Shown here piece by piece: positions 10,426 through 22,539 of a stretch of 64,000 nt of DNA. The stretch is from Oryzias latipes (Eukaryota; Chordata; Actinopteri; Beloniformes; Adrianichthyidae). The DNA is taken from positions 15,735,002-15,799,001 of the forward strand of contig NC_019859.2 of NCBI RefSeq assembly GCF_002234675.1. Reading direction: 5' to 3'. The position numbers were made by a program, and so were the translations under genes. The notes beneath the pieces were generated by a model. It searched no databases and had not been told where the DNA came from. It was given only the letters and a program-made list of their open reading frames with translations. Within the stretch, counting starts at the first letter, position 1. Each line of letters begins with the position of its first letter.

Positions 10426-13350
10426 GACTGTTTTAGAATACTTTGAAATTTATTTCAATTAATTACAGATTTTCAGTTGGTTTCCTAATATTTTCTGACC
10501 CTTTTTTGACAAAAATTACAACAAAATAAAGGAAAAAATGTCAACACAAGTAACATTTTGCTAATCAAACTATGCAGAAAAGGTTAGGAAATTTACGACT
10601 GATAGATCTTTTCTTGCTTGTTGGGGATAAATCCTTCACTTCTGCAAAGCCGATTTATCTCTTCTTTTAAAGAGTGCCACTTTTCTGAGGAAACCTACGT
10701 GGTAGAGCTGTGTATGTGGGTTGCAGGCATGAAAAATGTATTAAATCCTCTCAAAGGTATTTTTTTCTTTTTTTTGTGATGTTCTTTTACTCTTGTTTTG
10801 AGCTTGTGGTACCCCCTGGTGCTGAAGATCAGACACAAATCAGGCACCCGATCCTCAGCACCTGTGAGCCTTTTACAGTGGTCTGTTGGTGCCTGAACCA
10901 GAATTCCTCAAAAGGTGGAATTGTGCATGGAAAACAATAAAAACCTCAGAGAAAATGATCAGTTGTCTAACATGCTAACATGCTTGCGGACTATAGTTGG
11001 ACAAAATTTCAACATTCCAATGTAAATCCATACCCTCCTGTACTGATTTAGGTTACGGGGCGTTTCTAGAGTCTATTGTGTTTTTAGGCAAATACAGAGT
11101 GTGACCTGGACAGATTACAGTTCATTGCAGGATATATTCACAGCATAACAACCTTACAAGTTTACATTCACTCTTTAAAAGAAATGTAAAATTCCACTGA
11201 ATTTGTAAAAAATTGGGGTGAAATGACTAACTGACTTAATTGATTAATCGATTTATATTTCTGCAATCCAACCAGGTCAATCTGTCTTTCAAACAACAGT
11301 TATTAAAAGGAAGCAGGTTAGTTCTGCCCAACTGGCCATCATCTGCGTGATGTGGAGGTGTACAGTTTGCCACTCAGAATTTTATGGGTGACATCAGAGA
11401 GTATCTGTTTTACATCTAAGGCACAGACACATAATGTCCCTTTTGTGAGGCGGCCCAGACGCAGTTTGATATGTTGCGCTAAAGACAGCAATGGAGTCTG
11501 TCATATCGAAAGACAAACCAAAAGACAAAGGAAAAGGAAATCTGCTCAATTTTCAAAGTAAAATGACAGGTGCACAGTAAACAGAAGAAACCTGATTTGG
11601 ATAGGATGTAAATACTTAAAGTAAAAAAAAGACCAATGGGACTTTGACTATAGAACAAAACTAGTGTGTGAATGGTTTGCTGTGACCTTACACAAAGTGT
11701 CAGGGCTTTCAACTGTCTTTCTGCATGAAGGTTCACAAAATTGTTGCGTTATTTGAACTTTAAAGACTCAAACTACTAAATAAGGTTTAATTAACACCCA
11801 AAAGTCTTGGATGGAAAATCCTTCCAGCATTTTTTTTTGTTTCATCTAAAAATAAGGTTATGTCCCGTTTTGATTACTGTGCAGCACAAAGTTAGACAGC
11901 GTTTTATTTTGACACCATAACAATGCAGCAGATAAAGATTTGTATATTGTTTATGCATATTTTTTTGTGTCTTGACATTTGCTTAAAATAACGAAGAATC
12001 ACTATTTTATTATTAGACTTGAGGCTTGATTGACAGCGACACCAAAAAAATAAAAAATTGAGGGTTATTTTCATCACCTTCCTCAGTATCAGACCCTCTG
12101 CTTCAGCGTGAAAGCAGCTCTGTCTGAAAATCATTTTATCTTCCGGGTGATAATAGCCCCCGAGGGAAATCTGCCAAGGTGGTCCTAACCTCTGTCAGCA
12201 AAGCCACTACAGTGTGTGAGTCTCCTGCAGAGCGAGGAATGAACCGTTGTGGCAGGTCTTTGTTCTTATCTGCGTGCTACAGCGTCGCTCCCCGTGCATC
12301 TACCTCTTCCCCCACCTCCAGAGGCTTTCAACTGAACTTGGAGGAATAATGAAGAACCAGGACGCACGATTTAAACGCAACCCTCATTTGTCGATAGAAT
12401 CGCAGTGTGAAGTGACATGGCACGGTTTGTCTGATGTTTGATGGTGTAAATCTGTCTCCGTTCGATTAAAGCGGTGCGCTCATAATTGTTTGAAGACAAC
12501 CCTTTGAAGGATGCGAGTGACTTCGGTTTGTTACTCCAACCGTGCGGCGTTTCACTGTCTCTCATTTTCTACCATCTCAATCACCTGCATGATGTTGGTG
12601 GGAAAACAGGGGGAAAAATGACCAGAAACAGGGAGGAGCTCTGGTATTCCTTCTGGAGGTGTTTCTGAAAGGATTGCACACTCTGTTATAGTAAACTGTG
12701 TTCCTCTAAGGCCCTAAAAGCATGAAGCGAAAGACACAAGCAGAAAAGGAGGGAAGGGGAGTCTCTGCTAGAGGGAGCTCCTGGAAACAAACACTCAGAT
12801 TACAGCTTTGGCACTGTAGAGGCAGACTTTCTTTAAAAACTGGGCACATTTTTTTTACTGGCTATAATTTATGAAGACTTCGCTTTGCCCACATTAGCCT
12901 TTTGCTCTGATTTGACATGTTTCACCCAGTTTTTTTTACTGGTTCCCTCGGAAGTGTTGAGTTATTTCCTCTCCTTTTGTTACTGCCTGCTAATTGGATG
13001 GTAGAGAGCACCCTTAATTATCCTGTTAGTAGCTTTGCTAGAAGAGAGCCAACTCCTGCCACACAGTCTGCTGCAGATGACAGCATGGATACGTGCACCC
13101 TTGCAAAGCAATATTAAAGGAACCTGTAGAAAGAACGTTTTTTGACTGAAAGTTGGTAGTCAAGAGTGTAGGTGTTTCCAAGAGAGAGGGGGGTCCTTAA
13201 GCATTGTGGATGTTTTAATTTCTTTTTTTTCTTTTTGGGGGGGGGGGGGTCCTTTTCTTGGACTCTTTAAAAGACAGAGCTAGCATTTTTGTCCAAAGGT
13301 ATTCACAGGAAGCTGCATTAAATCCAGCTGGCAAGCCACAGACTTGAAAA
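10426..13350. other. Intergenic; GC-richer unique block at about 12060-12660
   Basis: No gene or mobile element recognised. The sub-block at 12060-12660 stands out from its AT-rich surroundings by higher G+C, more CpG and balanced composition, for example around 12200-12310 and 12450-12560. This is what conserved regulatory elements near developmental genes often look like. Conservation cannot be judged from one sequence. A G run is present at 13239-13250. Confidence 0.35.
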
Positions 13351-13567
13351 CCCACTCTGATGAAAACTCTTTTTGGTGTTTTTTAACATGTTTTGTGGCC
13401 TTTTTTCTGATGATGGAGGAGACATATAGAGAAAACTGAGCTCAAAGTTGCATTTCTTAGTATTTATTTTTTCAAGTTGCTGGGAATCAGGAGCAGACAA
13501 AAAAAATGCAGTTTGAAAGAGCGTATGGCAGTGATGTAAAAGCTACAAGCTCCCTGCTCCACTCCAT
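13351..13567 (+). repeat. Dispersed repeat, copy 1 (CCCACTC-GATGAAAA family)
   Basis: Aligns with 62350-62570 in the ppa2 intron. Shared blocks are CCCACTC-GATGAAAA, TTTTTGGTGTT, ACATGTT-TTGTGG, AATCAGGAGCAGAC and AAAATGCAGTT. It probably continues beyond 13567, to about 13930, because the following text resembles the same family as I remember it. That extension is not supported within this window. The family looks like one I associate with medaka. Confidence 0.65.
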
Positions 13568-14144
13568 TCGGATGCTTCCAGTTGTAGACAAATAGATCTA
13601 TGCACGTCTTTGTTTTCCTCGTTTGAGCTGGAATCTGGCTGGATAGCTCAAATATTCACCTTTTTTGCTGCTTAGGTCATGTAAGGTTGGGATTGTGAGG
13701 GGCTGTAAGCTTGTGGGAGAGAGTAATGGATGACAGGAAGGGCGTGGGCTACAACTCAAGGGAAAATTTATAATATACTACTGCACTTCAGAAACTATGT
13801 TGTACAAAACGACACAGGTGTTATTATTTTGGCTAAAACTGAGCACAGTTTAGGCAAAGAACTAAAGCAACAAGAATGCTGCCACCAGATCATTCTATAT
13901 TGATTATTTCTAAGGCGTAGAGACTAGTCCATCTGCATTAAAAAACGTAAACTTGCCCCACCTTTAGGGTAGAAGTCGATTCTAAAGCTACTTAAATGTT
14001 ATTATTAACATTACTCATTGGCTGGATTTCTTTTTGAATGGCATTATGCATAAAAGTATTTGGCAGTCATCGATTCTGCAATTTATCACTCTGAAAAAGA
14101 TAAAAGTGGTTTAAAATGTTCACCAAAGAGCTGTTTTTGACAAG

Positions 14145-14695
14145 TTGTTAGACATGAACAAGACTGGGAAGAAGCAAGCAAGCAACTTGGTGAGAAGAGA
14201 GCAACTGTTGGAGCAATTATTAGAAATTTGAAGAAATACTGACAATCTCCCTTCACCTGATCTCACCTGGTGGGGTATAAATGATCTTGAAAACATGACA
14301 AAAACAACACACTACATCGTCATGGATTCAAATTGTGTAGTGCTTCCAACTTCAGCATGTCCAAGCCTGGAAAAAGTTTCCTAGAGACCATTTGGATGAG
14401 CCAGAGGAGGACTGGGAGATGGTCATGTGGTCAGATAAAACCAAAACAGAACCAAAACCTCACTCGTCATGTTTATAGAGTGCAGAATGCGAATTTTACA
14501 CACCCAATGTGAAGATCATGCTTTAGGGCTGCTTTTCTGTAAGGGGGTCAGGGTGACTGATCCATATTATGGAAAGAATGAATGGGGACACTTGTGGTGA
14601 AATTTTGGGCCAAAATCTCCTTCCATCAGCGAGAGCATTGAGGATAAAACGTGACTGGATCTTTCAGCAGTACAATTGTCCGAGAGGCTATCTGA
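14145..14695 (+). mobile_element. Degraded Tc1-like transposon fragment
   Basis: The text follows a fish Tc1-like transposase gene in order, with gaps. GAGAAGAGAGCAACTGTTGG and a following ATCTCACCTGGTGGGGTAT block correspond to the N-terminal half. CATTTGGATGAGCCAGAGGA, GACTGGGAGATGGTCATGTGG and CTTCCATCAGCGAGAGCATT correspond to the catalytic half. Many stops and indels are present, both terminal repeats are missing, and the fragment breaks off after TTTCAGCAGTACAA, where the second catalytic Asp would follow. It is not functional. Confidence 0.75.
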
Positions 14696-15115
14696 AGCAT
14701 TAACCCTGTTTGATACTTTGTTTTAATTATTCCTGATACTTACAATGAAATTGTCATTAATCCTGAGTTCTATTTGGAATCACGCCGCTATCTTTGTCAT
14801 CCACATTCATCTGTGCTTTGCTGTCCCACATTTTCTGGATTAAAATTTGGATTTTACTACGGAGCATGACAGCTGCAGATTTTCCATGTTTTCGCCTCAT
14901 CCAGTGATATGCAGGATGTTGGTTATAATGAGAAATGTCATTGCTTGATGCAAGTTACTGTGAGCCAGAGATCAATTTAAAACCATCTGGAGGACTACAC
15001 AAACCTGCACCATTAGCTCTGCAACAGAAAAAAAACTATAGAGCTAAATATAAATCTACTGTCATTCATACCCTCCTCTTAATAATTCTACAATAGAAGT
15101 GTGTTGTAGGATTTA

Positions 15116-16543
15116 CAGTCCAGACCAATAGTTTGGACACACCTTCGCATTCAAGAGTTTTCTTTCTTTTCATGACTATGAAAATTGTAAATTCACACTG
15201 AAGGCATCAAAAATATGAATTAAAATATGTGGAATTATATACATGACAAAAAAGTGTGAAACAACTTGCTTCTTCAAAGTAGCCACCTTTTGATTTGATT
15301 ACTTCTTTGCACATTGTTGATGAGCTTCAAGAGGTAGTCACCGGAAATGATTTCACTTCACAGTAGTGCCCTGTCAGGTTTAATAAGTGTGATTTCTTGC
15401 CTTATAAATGGGGTTGGGGCCATCAGTTGTGTTGTGCAGAGGTCAGGTGGATACGCAGTTGATAGTCCTACTGAATAGACTGTAGGAATCAGCTAAGTAC
15501 CGGTACAGAAAAACGAGTGGCCATCATTACTTTAAGAAATGAGGGTCAGTCAGTCCCAAAAATTGGGAAAACTTTGAAAGTGTTCCCAAGTGCAGTCACA
15601 AAAACCATCACGCGCTACAAAGAAACCGGCTCACATGCAGACTGCCCTAGGAAAGGAAGACCAAGACTCTGCTGTGGAGGATAAGTTCATTCGAGTCAGC
15701 AGCCTCAGAAATCACAGGTTAACAGCAGCTGAGATTACAGACCAGGTCAATGGCACCCAGAGTTCTAGCAGCAGACACATCTCTACAACAGCTGTTAAAA
15801 GGAGGCTGTGTGAATCAGGCATTCATGGTAGAACGTCTTCTAGGAAACCACTGCTAAAGAAAGGCAACAAGCAGAAGAGACTTGTTTGGGCTATAAAGAA
15901 CACAAGGAATGGACATTAGACCAGTGGAAATCTATGCTTTGGTCTGTTGAGTCCAAATGGGAGATTTTTGGTTCCAACCACAGTGTCTTTGTGCGATGCA
16001 GAAATGGTGATCATGCCTGGTTCCCACCGTGAAGCACGGAGGAGGAAGTGTGATGGTGCGGGTGCTTTGCTGGTGACACTGTTGGGGAGTTATTCAAAAT
16101 TGAAGGCATACTGAACCAGCATGGCTACCACAGCATCTTGCAGCGGCATGCTATTCCATCCGGTTTCTGTTTAGTTGGACCATCATTTATTTTTCAATGG
16201 GACAATGACCCCAAAAACACCTCTATGCTGTGTAAGGGCTATTGGACCAAGAAAGAGAGTGATGGGCTGCTCTGCCAGATGACCTGGCCTCCACAGTCAC
16301 CGGACCTGAACCCAATGGAGATGGTTTGTGGTGAGCAGTCATCAAAGCAAAAAGTGGCTACTTTGAAGCACCCACAAAATGACAGATTTTCAGTTGTTTC
16401 ACACTTTTTTGTTGTGTATATAATTCCACATGTGTTATTTCGCAGTTTTGATGCCTTCAGTGTGAATCTACAATTTTCATAGTCATGAAAATAAAGAAAA
16501 CTCTTTGAATGAGAAGGTATGTCCAAACCTTTGGTCTGTACTG
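15116..16543 (+). mobile_element. Tc1-like transposon with both ends, about 1.43 kb
   Basis: Terminal inverted repeats start CAGTCCAGACCAA at 15116 and end in the inverse TTGGTCTGTACTG at 16543. TA dinucleotides flank both sides (15114-15115, 16544-16545). Sub-terminal sequences are also inverted copies (CATGACTATGAAAATTGTA near 15172 and its inverse near 16470). Autonomous relatives are longer. The shortfall lies mainly after 16330, where the transposase C-terminal part is replaced by a short junction. It is a separate family from the element at 5672-6630. Confidence 0.92.
15525..16345 (+). pseudogene. Tc1-like transposase pseudogene
   Basis: The N-terminal helix-turn-helix region is recognisable (GQSV-K-IGKTLKVFP, then RYKETGSH, in different frames). 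A second DNA-binding segment follows in the open frame 15590-15919. The catalytic half is at 15900-16345, including a DNDPKNTS-like block with the second Asp and SPDLNPMEMV with the Glu. In that last block the usual Ile before Glu is Met. Several frameshifts separate these parts, and the C-terminus after the Glu is deleted. Confidence 0.8.
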
Positions 16544-16886
16544 TATGTGAGCATCAACAAAAGGAACTGCAAAGAAACGATAGTCCACACTTACATAACA
16601 CGAATAGAGATTAAATGGTGGGTTGGTTAGATGCATGCAGTGCTGGGGCTTAATAACACACCTCGACCGGTTTTTGCTCTGCTTTTTGTCACACATCCAC
16701 CCTTTTAATCATCTTTAAGTCACAGATTTTATTTGCTGCTTGGTTTGAATATGAAAAACAACTTTTTGAGTTAGGTGTAGGCATCAAAACTAGTTGGTCA
16801 GGGATTAAGGGAAAACATTTCCAAATTTGAGTCAGGAAGTCAGAATGCTTTTATATTTTAATAACATTGACATTTTGTGACATTAA

Positions 16887-17078
16887 TTGTGCTATCTTAG
16901 ATGACCCCACCCTTACATTGACGTGTTCTCCTTACCATGACAAAGGTGGATAAAGGTAGAAAAATTGGACACCAGTGAAGATCACAAATCATTGAAGAAA
17001 AAGGGTTCAGAGCACTGTCTAGTGGGTCTAGATGACCCAACTCCCAATGTTAAAGTGCCTAAGACAGCACAAGGGTTA
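16887..17078. mobile_element. TTAA-type MITE, copy 1
   Basis: About 190 bases nearly identical to the copy at 33453-33657 (GTGCTATCTTAGATGACCCC near the left end, AGCACAAGGG at the right end). The left end has lost the first bases of the terminal repeat but still abuts TTAA at 16883-16886. The right flank reads TTAC. Roughly 13 bases are missing internally relative to copy 2. TTAA targets are typical of piggyBac elements, so this is probably a piggyBac-derived non-autonomous element. Confidence 0.75.
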
Positions 17079-17092
17079 CGGTTGTTAATTAA

Positions 17093-18388
17093 GGAGTGAT
17101 ATTTCTGCCACCACGTTGCACACAAAACTTTCTAAGTTGCAAGTGAAAATATCAGAAACCGAACCAGCTCTTTTTACACTGAATTTAGTCTTTTTGGATG
17201 AAGACGTTTTCATTTTTTTTAATCATTTTAACAATACTTTATATCTTTTTTTTAGCATTGGTTATTTTTTATTAAGTAAAATTTGTGAATTTATGGCTGC
17301 TGGATCTCCTGAAAGTAAAGTTTATCTGCTGACACGAAATCAACAGGCCTGTGTGCTAAATATGTGAATCTTCTGGAGCAAAATATTGGTAAAAAGTGTG
17401 ATTTTCTATAAGATCTGTTTGTTAAAACAAAACAATAAAAGTTTTAAAGCACATATTATTTTATGCTGCACAAGTGTTTGGGATTAGATGAACAGCAATA
17501 ATAAGCAAAGGATTGATGGCTCATCAAAGGAACCTCAATGTATTTAATAGAAAAAGCATTTTTAAATTTTATTTTCATTTTCAGTGTCTTGTTTTTTAGA
17601 ACTCGTGAGCGTTTGTCCAAATTAAAAAACAATTACTCATGAAAAAACGCTATTTTCACTTAATATTTCAACATTAATGATGAAAATAAAACAATAGTTC
17701 AGATACAAATCTTAAAAAGTGTTAATTCCTGCTGGACGGAGTCGGAGCTCTGACATTTTTTTTTCTGCTGCAGACATTTTAAACACGTTGGTCTCTACAC
17801 TGACATGAATAAATACAAAACTTGGTTTTATTCTAGCTGCTTTGCTGCTCCTTCTGGGTTTTACTCTGAGAGAAACGGGACAGAATGGTTGAAAACGGCA
17901 GAAACCTTTACGAACAGAACCGACACAAAGTCCATAGTCCGTGTCTGCCTCCAAGCACCGTCAATATGAGACAGAGACACCTGATTGGTTAGAATCTGGA
18001 CCAATCAGCAGCTGTTTGATGGCAGCTTTGTCACGTCTAACTGAAACTTAAATCAGCAAAATAAAAGATAGGAAAAAAGTGAGATGACACACAACGCATG
18101 CGAAAACTTTTTTGGCGGTGGCAATAGTGGCAGTTTTATCACGCTAAGTCGCGCTCAAAATAGTCAGAAAAAATCAAAGATAAGGAAAAAACGAGATTTG
18201 ACACAATGCATGCAAAAACATGCCTTTTGCAAATGCAAAAAAAGTTTTTGAAAGCAAAAAAAAAAGTTTTTGAAAGCAAAAAATCTTTTTTCAAAGCAAA
18301 ATAAAAATAATTGAAAAGCAAATATTTAACATTTTGATTTGCAACTTAGAAAGTTTTGTGGGCAAAGTGGTGGCAGAAATATCACTCC
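17093..18388. mobile_element. 1.3-kb DNA transposon with terminal inverted repeats of about 52 bp
   Basis: The ends at 17093-17145 and 18337-18388 are inverted copies of each other (GGAGTGATATTTCTGCCACC at the left end, its reverse complement at the right). The element is bounded by a 5-bp direct repeat ATTAA at 17088-17092 and 18389-18393. The interior has no intact reading frame. It contains a diverged tandem duplication (a unit of about 45 bases ending in AATGCATGC or AACGCATGC, near 18060-18105 and 18165-18212) and three copies of a TTTTTGAAAGCAAAAAA motif at 18243-18305. It sits 14 bases from the right end of the TTAA-type MITE. I do not recognise its superfamily. Confidence 0.75.
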
Positions 18389-18393
18389 ATTAA

Positions 18394-19719
18394 TGGCCTT
18401 AATGCATTAAGGACCAAAAGGTCAACTTGGACACAACTAAATTTTTTAGTGTGAGCAGGCAGAATGGAATAAACTAGAAACAGCATCAAAATTTTGACCA
18501 ACTCACAGTGAATAAATTATTCATTATTATTAGTCACATGCACCTGTATGGTTGGTTGGCCTGGACAGGAGAACATTTTTGCAGTCTATGATCGTAATAT
18601 TTCACGCCCACAGACAGCCCGTATCCACCTGTAAGGGCAGTTGTGATTAAGCTGTTTGCTGTTTGCTGTGTGCGTTTTGCGTGCATCCATTTTAATGGCA
18701 TGATTGCCACAGAAAAGCTTCCTTTTCACTTAGGAAACACTGCAGAAGCTGTACGAAAATGTCCTCAAAGTTAATCTGTGAATGTAAAACATTTTGTCCC
18801 GTACTTCACTTTATTCCCTTTGTTCATCTGTCACCTGAGGCATTAGTGTGGATCAGAGCTTTCCAGCTATCACAGATCCAGCTCAGTCTCTGGATGTCTC
18901 CAAGGGTTACTCACCAAAGCCTGCGTTCTGCTGGGGCCCATGAAGATTTATTAGATTTCACAGAAGATGCGGTTCATTCAATTCATTTAATGCTTTTCAA
19001 GGCTATTTAATCCTATATCTTTATACCAGCATTACATTTATATTGATCCAATAACCAAAGTCTTAATTTGGGGACAATGGCCCTCCCTTTTGGATCAGAT
19101 AGGTTTTCCAAATTGGTAATGTCTCACCAGCATGACTTCTATGTTCTGGTTGTATTTTGGTGATTTTTTAAATAATATCAAAAATTTGAACCTGGTGTGA
19201 CTGACAAGGGAAAACCTAAAAACAAAACGTGACAAAAAAAAAAACAAACACAAATCAAACCTAACTAAAGGGTACAATTCTCACTCTGATAGACAAGAAC
19301 GCACACATTCCTACTGTTGCTCTTCCATGAGTCTTCCTGCTCTGTCAATGCAACGCTTCACAATTCACTAGCAGTGTCAGGGATTTTAAAATTCAGCCCA
19401 TCTGTGTGAAGTTGGTGCCACAGTATTGTATAATCCTAATTCTGATCTTTTTCCATTCATTGTCCTTTATTAACCTGGTGTTTGTGAGGGATGGATGTGT
19501 ACCAGTCAGACTATTAGAAGGTGTTAGTCCTCCATGCTGACCTCCTCCTTTCATTTATTCGGTAGTTCAGTGAAACAGTTTGCAGTTTCCAAAATAAAAG
19601 CAATGAATAAAGGTCAGAAATAAAACATTCTCACCATATTTTCCCACCAAAATAAACTCTACACACAGATTTCTGCTGACACTACAATACGAAACACACG
19701 CACAAAAATCAGTCACTAA
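18394..19719. other. Intergenic, no gene recognised
   Basis: Non-coding AT-rich sequence. The only local structure noted is a perfect 16-bp palindrome, CCTTAATGCATTAAGG, at 18397-18412, directly beside the transposon end. Confidence 0.5.
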
Positions 19720-20548
19720 GGCTACGTTCACACTGCAGGGCTTAATGCTTAATTCAGATTTTTAGAAAAAAAATACAAATTTTTGCAAGGCCGTTCAAAT
19801 TTCCAATTAAATGCGAACTTTTGTGATCTCCTGTGTGACCGTGAAATGACCCAGAAGTGACCCGCATGCGTAGAAGAGTACTCAACGGTGAACGACGTCA
19901 CTGTTGTTTGCGGAAGTAGCTAACATTAACAATGGATGTCAACAATGCCGGACTTATCCCCCAAAATGCGGTCCAGCTCTTCGTAAAATGGTCAGGTGAT
20001 ACATTGACGGCCACTTCGTTTGTTCCAGTCTTTAACCTCTTGTATTTGGCTCGGAGGCTTTTTATTTTTCGCTGGCATTGGAGCCAGGATCGTCTGTACC
20101 CACGCTCGTCATTTTGCTGGAAATGTTTTCAAAAACCACCCGATTGCGATAAGAGCCCTGGAGTTTTGCCTGAATAGAGCTGTCACCCCAAATATTAATC
20201 CAATCGGTGACCTCGCTTCCCTTCCACTGACTGGTCTCAGCAGCATCGTCCGCCATGGTTGATGTTTATGTTCTCGTTTCCGCCTACTTCAACGTAGAAG
20301 TATGACGTTTGAAGCGTATCAATGACGTACGGGTTGGATAAATGTGGCCTGGCCGTTCAGACGGAGGTCGCATTTCAAAAGATCGGATGTGTATCGGATT
20401 CAGGACCACATACCCAATTGGCCTGGGTCGCATTTGAAAAGATCAAAAGATGTGTCGTTCAGACTGTCATGAAAAGATCAGATGCAGGTTGCATAGGGGC
20501 AAAAAAAATTGGAATTGGGTCGTTTCAGCCTGCAGTGTGAACATAGCC
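19720..20548 (-). mobile_element. PIF/Harbinger-like element carrying a Myb/SANT-like frame
   Basis: Inverted termini GGCTACGTTCACACTGCAGG at 19720 and the near-perfect inverse ending at 20548 (one mismatch) bound 829 bp. The flanking trinucleotides are TAA and TAT, close to the 3-bp TWA duplication typical of PIF/Harbinger. On the minus strand the interior encodes a decayed Myb/SANT-like DNA-binding protein, the second gene that Harbinger elements usually carry beside their transposase. No transposase is present. The sub-terminal region has several CGCATTTCAAAAGATC-like repeats (20365-20440), typical of transposase binding regions. Confidence 0.7.
19932..20256 (-). pseudogene. Myb/SANT-like DNA-binding protein remnant
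   Basis: From an ATG at 20256 the frame reads 64 residues with the spaced Trp and helix pattern of the Myb/SANT-like (MSANTD / Myb_DNA-bind_4) fold: SQWKGSEVTDWINIWGD, then IQAKLQGSYRN and VVFENISSKM. A stop after 64 codons and a frame change near 20075 follow. The homology resumes in another frame with KDWNKRSGR and FYEELDRILGDKSG, a signature of the third helix and tail of these domains. It cannot make a full domain as it stands, unless a spliced or edited product bypasses the break. Confidence 0.6.
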
Positions 20549-22539
20549 TATGTTGACTCCTTGCCATTAGTGTTGGAACACCAGTTTTAGAAATGAATGT
20601 GTTATGAATCCAGTTTTATATTAGGATTTGTTTAGAAAACATATGTTTGTGAAACAGAGTCTAAAAACCCTCAAAGCTGTAAAAAACTAAATCCCCCCCA
20701 ACTAGCTCCAGAAGGTGTCTTTAGTAGTCTTGTTGTCTCCCAAAGCCCAAAAGACATTTCTTGGGGATCTTTAAACTCATGTTTCTCATTTACTGAACCC
20801 AAGACGACCAAACCTCCTCTGTGCGGCTGCACATACCCTGTGGCCTCTGAAAATGATCACAGTCCAAGAATTTATGAGCTAAAGAGTACTGAACATCCTC
20901 TTACATCCTATTAAAAAACTGATTCTTTTTGGCAGCTTAGTGGAGGGTAACTCCTTCTCAGTGCAACTCATGCCTTACTCATATGAACCTGTACAGGGGA
21001 GCTGAACCGAACGGGTGCTTTGGGTTTTTGGGTTGTCTGGGCCCATGGAGGGTCATCAACAGGAGTGGCTCCATCTCAGGGGGAGAGTCTTGCAGTTCCC
21101 TTAAAGCAGTGACGTCATGAAGATGGAACGTACGATTGTCGTGCATGTGGTAAGAGTATTATAATGTTACCCTTGCATGCACTTAGAACGTACTGCCCTA
21201 TAGTCATTAGTAGGGTGCGAGTACTGGCTCCTTACTGACCACGCACAAATGCTGCACACACAGGATGTGCATGTGATACATAAGGGACCATGGGTCTTAT
21301 TTCCTCATTTCTAATAGTCAGGCTGTGTACACAGGTGTACTCTTGTCATTTAAACAGCACTATCTGGCTTTTTATACTATGCACAGTATTTGGGGGGGTT
21401 AAATAAAAGAAAAATCCCTATGACATAACAAGGTCACTTTCCCCTTTCTTAACCGTTCCATGAAGTTTAAGTCTTCTCTTCGCTCTGTCTCCTTCAGCAT
21501 GCCTATAGAAAAAAAATCTGAATGAACATTTTTGCTCTATATGGACTAACTGAGTGGTCTACGACCTTAATATTTCTTATGGGTCCCCTTATTCCCCCCC
21601 CCCACCCCCCCCCCCCCCAAATTTAATAACCATCCAGTCAAAAGAACTCTGGCAATCTGGCAAGAAATATTTAAAATTTGAGCTACTAAAAGTACCTTAA
21701 TTATGTAACAAATCTGAGTACTAAATACAGCAACATATTAATTGTCCCAGCAGGACTTACATTTATTTTAAACCCCTTAAGCTCAATAAGATTGTAAAAA
21801 CTCCTGGAAGAGTTAAAAATGTAAATGTTTTTGTCAGTCTCTTCTTAATAATAGGTTGGAAAGCTTATTTGTTGGGATTGATGAGCTTTTTCATGTGGCT
21901 TTTCTACATTTAGTGTCAGATAACACCCTTTTTGAACTGATGTTAACTTGGATATCGTGCAAATAATTCTGTGGCAGCAACATTTAAGACCTGGCATATT
22001 TTTACCAAGCTTCCCTTTTTTTCCAATTAGCAAGGACATTTTTGATCGGAAGAACGCAGGTGACCCCTAAAAAGTGTAAAAACAATGCACAATAGGCATT
22101 GTTGCAAAAAAAAAAAAAGAAAAAAAAAGAAAAGAAAAAGGCCAAGGTTTGCCTGGGGTTTGAATAATTTCTGACTGATTGTGAGTGTTACATTTGCACT
22201 GTCATCCTCAAAACAGACACAGAGGCCTAGATGTAAAACACGCCTGCAAAGCAAAAACTGAAATCTGACTCGGCTTCAGGAGGCTTATTTTGGTGTCCCC
22301 ATGCATTCAGACTGCGACCACCTGTTTCTAGTTTCAGAGGTAGGCAAGTGCACTGAAGCTTCTATAAATTATGCTTCCAAAAAGGTCAGACTTCAACGAG
22401 ATGAACCTCGAATAACCTGCTTAACGTATATCCCTTTACTTTACACGTATAGAAGCCGCGTTTGTGTGTGTCAGTGCCCTGATGGATAAAAACACAGAGC
22501 AGACGAGCGTTTGCTGTCTTTGTCAGTCATTCTGCAAGG
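20549..22539. other. Intergenic, no gene recognised; simple tracts
   Basis: Non-coding. It holds a C-rich homopolymer tract at 21594-21618 and an A-rich tract with AAAAAG units at 22107-22138. The part 21100-21310 has several CpG-containing words (ACGTACGATTGTCGTGCATG) and may be a further dispersed repeat, but no second copy lies in this window to test it. Confidence 0.4.
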
